DNA of 23,107 bases from Choristocarpus tenellus KU-1152. Lineage: Eukaryota; Phaeophyceae. This document shows positions 21,888-23,107 of this stretch, piece by piece. The stretch covers positions 1-23,107 of the forward strand of contig CAXNAD020000263.1 of the NCBI GenBank assembly GCA_964200185.2. The letters run 5' to 3'. A program made the translations under genes and the position numbers. Position 1 is the stretch's first letter. Each line of letters starts with the position of its first letter. The notes beneath the pieces were generated by a model. The model was not told the DNA's origin. It did no database searches and saw only the letters and a program-made list of their open reading frames with translations.

Positions 21888-22536
21888 ATGCCCAAACTTA
21901 GAGAACAGCGTGCCATGACTGATGCTGAACCAAATGGCACTGTACACCCTCGCTATTTCCACCTCCGACCCCGTACAGTTCGGCAGTCAAGCAAGTACAC
22001 CGGTCAGAATGCTCATGAAGAGAAGAAAGGGATATTAGCTATGCCAGAAGTCAGGGCACGCAAGTGGCAACAGGTGCGAGTTATAAATTGAGGAACTGCC
22101 AAACAGCCGTATCGTTTTCGTTGCTCAAGGGTACCAAGTGCCTGTGGGGGTTGTAGCATACGTTTCAATTTGTGTTTGCTCGAGACAGGTGCCTCAGACG
22201 GCATCCTAATTGAGCGTCTGCGTTGTTGAGATGTTTTTATTTTCGATGGGACTGATCTCGCTATTTGTTTTGTACAGAAGACTCTTGAACTTGGACACCA
22301 TTCCAGGTTCTGTTTCACCCATACTTATCAAATATCGCGCGCGCACACACACACATACTTACGTACTTCTCCATGTACCTCACCCTAACCGCCAGGCTGA
22401 GGTTCGAGTGGGCTACTTCCTGCTGCGCCGATGGGTCCCAAAAGACCAGCACCACCTCACCGCAGAGTTACACGGGGGTGAAACAGATGCTCTTGCCAAG
22501 GTCACTAATTGTCCGCCGAATTTATCGTTGTTTTAG
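21888..22536 (+). CDS. Small two-exon gene with a BCL7-like core (tentative)
   Basis: Exon 1 runs 21888-22073 (ATG at 21888, donor CAG|GTGCGA) and exon 2 runs 22396-22536 (acceptor CTAACCGCCAG), both phase 0, giving about 108 residues. The joined core reads approximately KKGILAMPEVRARKWQQ, then AEVRVGYFLLRRWVPK, then a short polar tail. Its order of features (basic helix, VR..KW, V.VG, L.RWVP) resembles the BCL7 N-terminal domain, a SWI/SNF chromatin-remodeller subunit known in animals and plants. That match is from memory of the family pattern and is not a search result. The upstream part is Arg/Gln/Thr-rich. A 49-codon open frame starting at 21769 overlaps the start in another frame, so the 5' end is not certain. 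Stop at 22534-22536. Confidence 0.5.
22339..22355 (+). repeat. GC/CA dinucleotide microsatellite
   Basis: A GCGCGCGC run passes into CACACACACACA. It lies inside the proposed intron of the BCL7-like gene. Confidence 0.75.
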
Positions 22537-23030
22537 TCGTCGAACTTAAATATGGAAAAGTCATCACCACCACATGTAATGGTAGACTCGCAGTTTAAGT
22601 ATTATTTTGCTAGGTTGCCCTTAACTTTGGATTAACTTGTCCAGACCGCAATGCTGACCCAGTACAATCGTGGATTCAAATAGAACCCGGCACACAGTAT
22701 ACTCCGAGTATGCCACATATCCATATGTGAACATGGTTGTCGGAGAACGGTTGGTTGGGTACTCATTTCGGTGACATATCCAAAGAGGGAGCAACAGTCC
22801 AGAATGTATAAAAGTAGCAACCTTTAGTTCAATATCTTTACTATGCAGCGTTTTCTCATTCGCAATGTTGAGAAAGACCCTTGCTACTTGCACCTTTGGT
22901 TTAATTATGCATTGTTGCACTGCCTATAATGTCAGCACCAGTATCACATAGTGCCAGGAAACTCAGCAGGGTCTGACACATAATCTCTCTCCCATAACAT
23001 CATCCCCATCTACTGACCTCTAAGGGCAAG
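22537..23030. other. Intergenic stretch
   Basis: Lies between the BCL7-like gene and the RG-rich start. Only short minus-strand frames are visible and none is supported. It would include the promoter of the gene starting at 23031. Confidence 0.5.
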
Positions 23031-23107
23031 ATGCTTGCATCTAGCCGTGGTGGTAGAGGTATTGGTAGAGGGAGGGGGAGAGGAAGAGGACGGGGGAGGG
23101 GAAGGGG
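23031..23107 (+). CDS. 5' end of an arginine-glycine-rich protein, cut by the window edge
   Basis: From ATG at 23031 the frame stays open to the edge. It reads MLASSRGGRGIGRG and then continues as alternating Arg-Gly. Such RG/GAR tracts are typical of RNA-binding nucleolar or ribonucleoprotein proteins (for example GAR1 or fibrillarin types). The family cannot be named from 25 residues. The purine-rich GGNAGA composition could also be a simple repeat that happens to be open. Confidence 0.45.
   Translation, partial: MLASSRGGRGIGRGRGRGRGRGRGR

Noticed and set aside
1-23107. CRISPR arrays, operons, bacterial promoters and tRNA genes
   Set aside because: The DNA is eukaryotic with spliced genes. 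I saw no spaced identical repeats, no operon-like spacing and no cloverleaf with a proper T-loop.

Overview
This is nuclear DNA from a eukaryote, most likely an alga with a red-type complex plastid (an ochrophyte/stramenopile or similar lineage; inference). Four things point that way. Genes are split by GT-AG introns. Intergenic space is long and AT-rich, with homopolymers and microsatellites. There are interstitial TTAGGG-type telomere motifs. The one bacterial-type RNA-modification gene begins with a signal peptide cleaved just before a phenylalanine (AVA|FANVP), the bipartite plastid-targeting signature of red-lineage secondary plastids. Two short runs of N mark assembly gaps.

Layout. Positions 1-5849 are gene-poor: an LTR-like fragment with a 56-bp tandem repeat, a foldback of about 180 bp, one copy of a dispersed repeat, and a telomere-like motif. 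Positions 5850-10707, on the minus strand, hold one or two split genes for very acidic, repeat-rich proteins. The downstream gene ends in a single C-terminal membrane anchor and carries two internal repeat families (14 aa x about 8, and 52 aa x 3). Positions 10708-14237 show no gene I can support and contain a long poly-G tract beside a gap. Positions 14238-16670 (minus) encode an ECHDC1-like crotonase-fold enzyme in four exons whose phases all match. Head-to-head with it, after a 267-base shared intergenic region, 16938-18623 (plus) encodes a three-exon TruA-type tRNA pseudouridine synthase. Positions 18624-21887 are gene-poor and contain the second copy of the dispersed repeat. Positions 21888-22536 (plus) hold a small two-exon gene whose core resembles the BCL7 N-terminal domain (tentative). 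The window ends inside the arginine-glycine-rich start of another plus-strand gene at 23031.

The genes do not form a pathway. TruA would modify uridines in tRNA, probably in the plastid. The ECHDC1-like enzyme would remove aberrant carboxylated acyl-CoAs. The acidic proteins have no function I can name. Exon joins were derived by eye from splice motifs and reading phase. They are secure for TruA and ECHDC1, moderate for the tail-anchored acidic gene, and unresolved for the upstream acidic gene, where two adjacent coding-looking frames cannot be joined by ordinary splicing.
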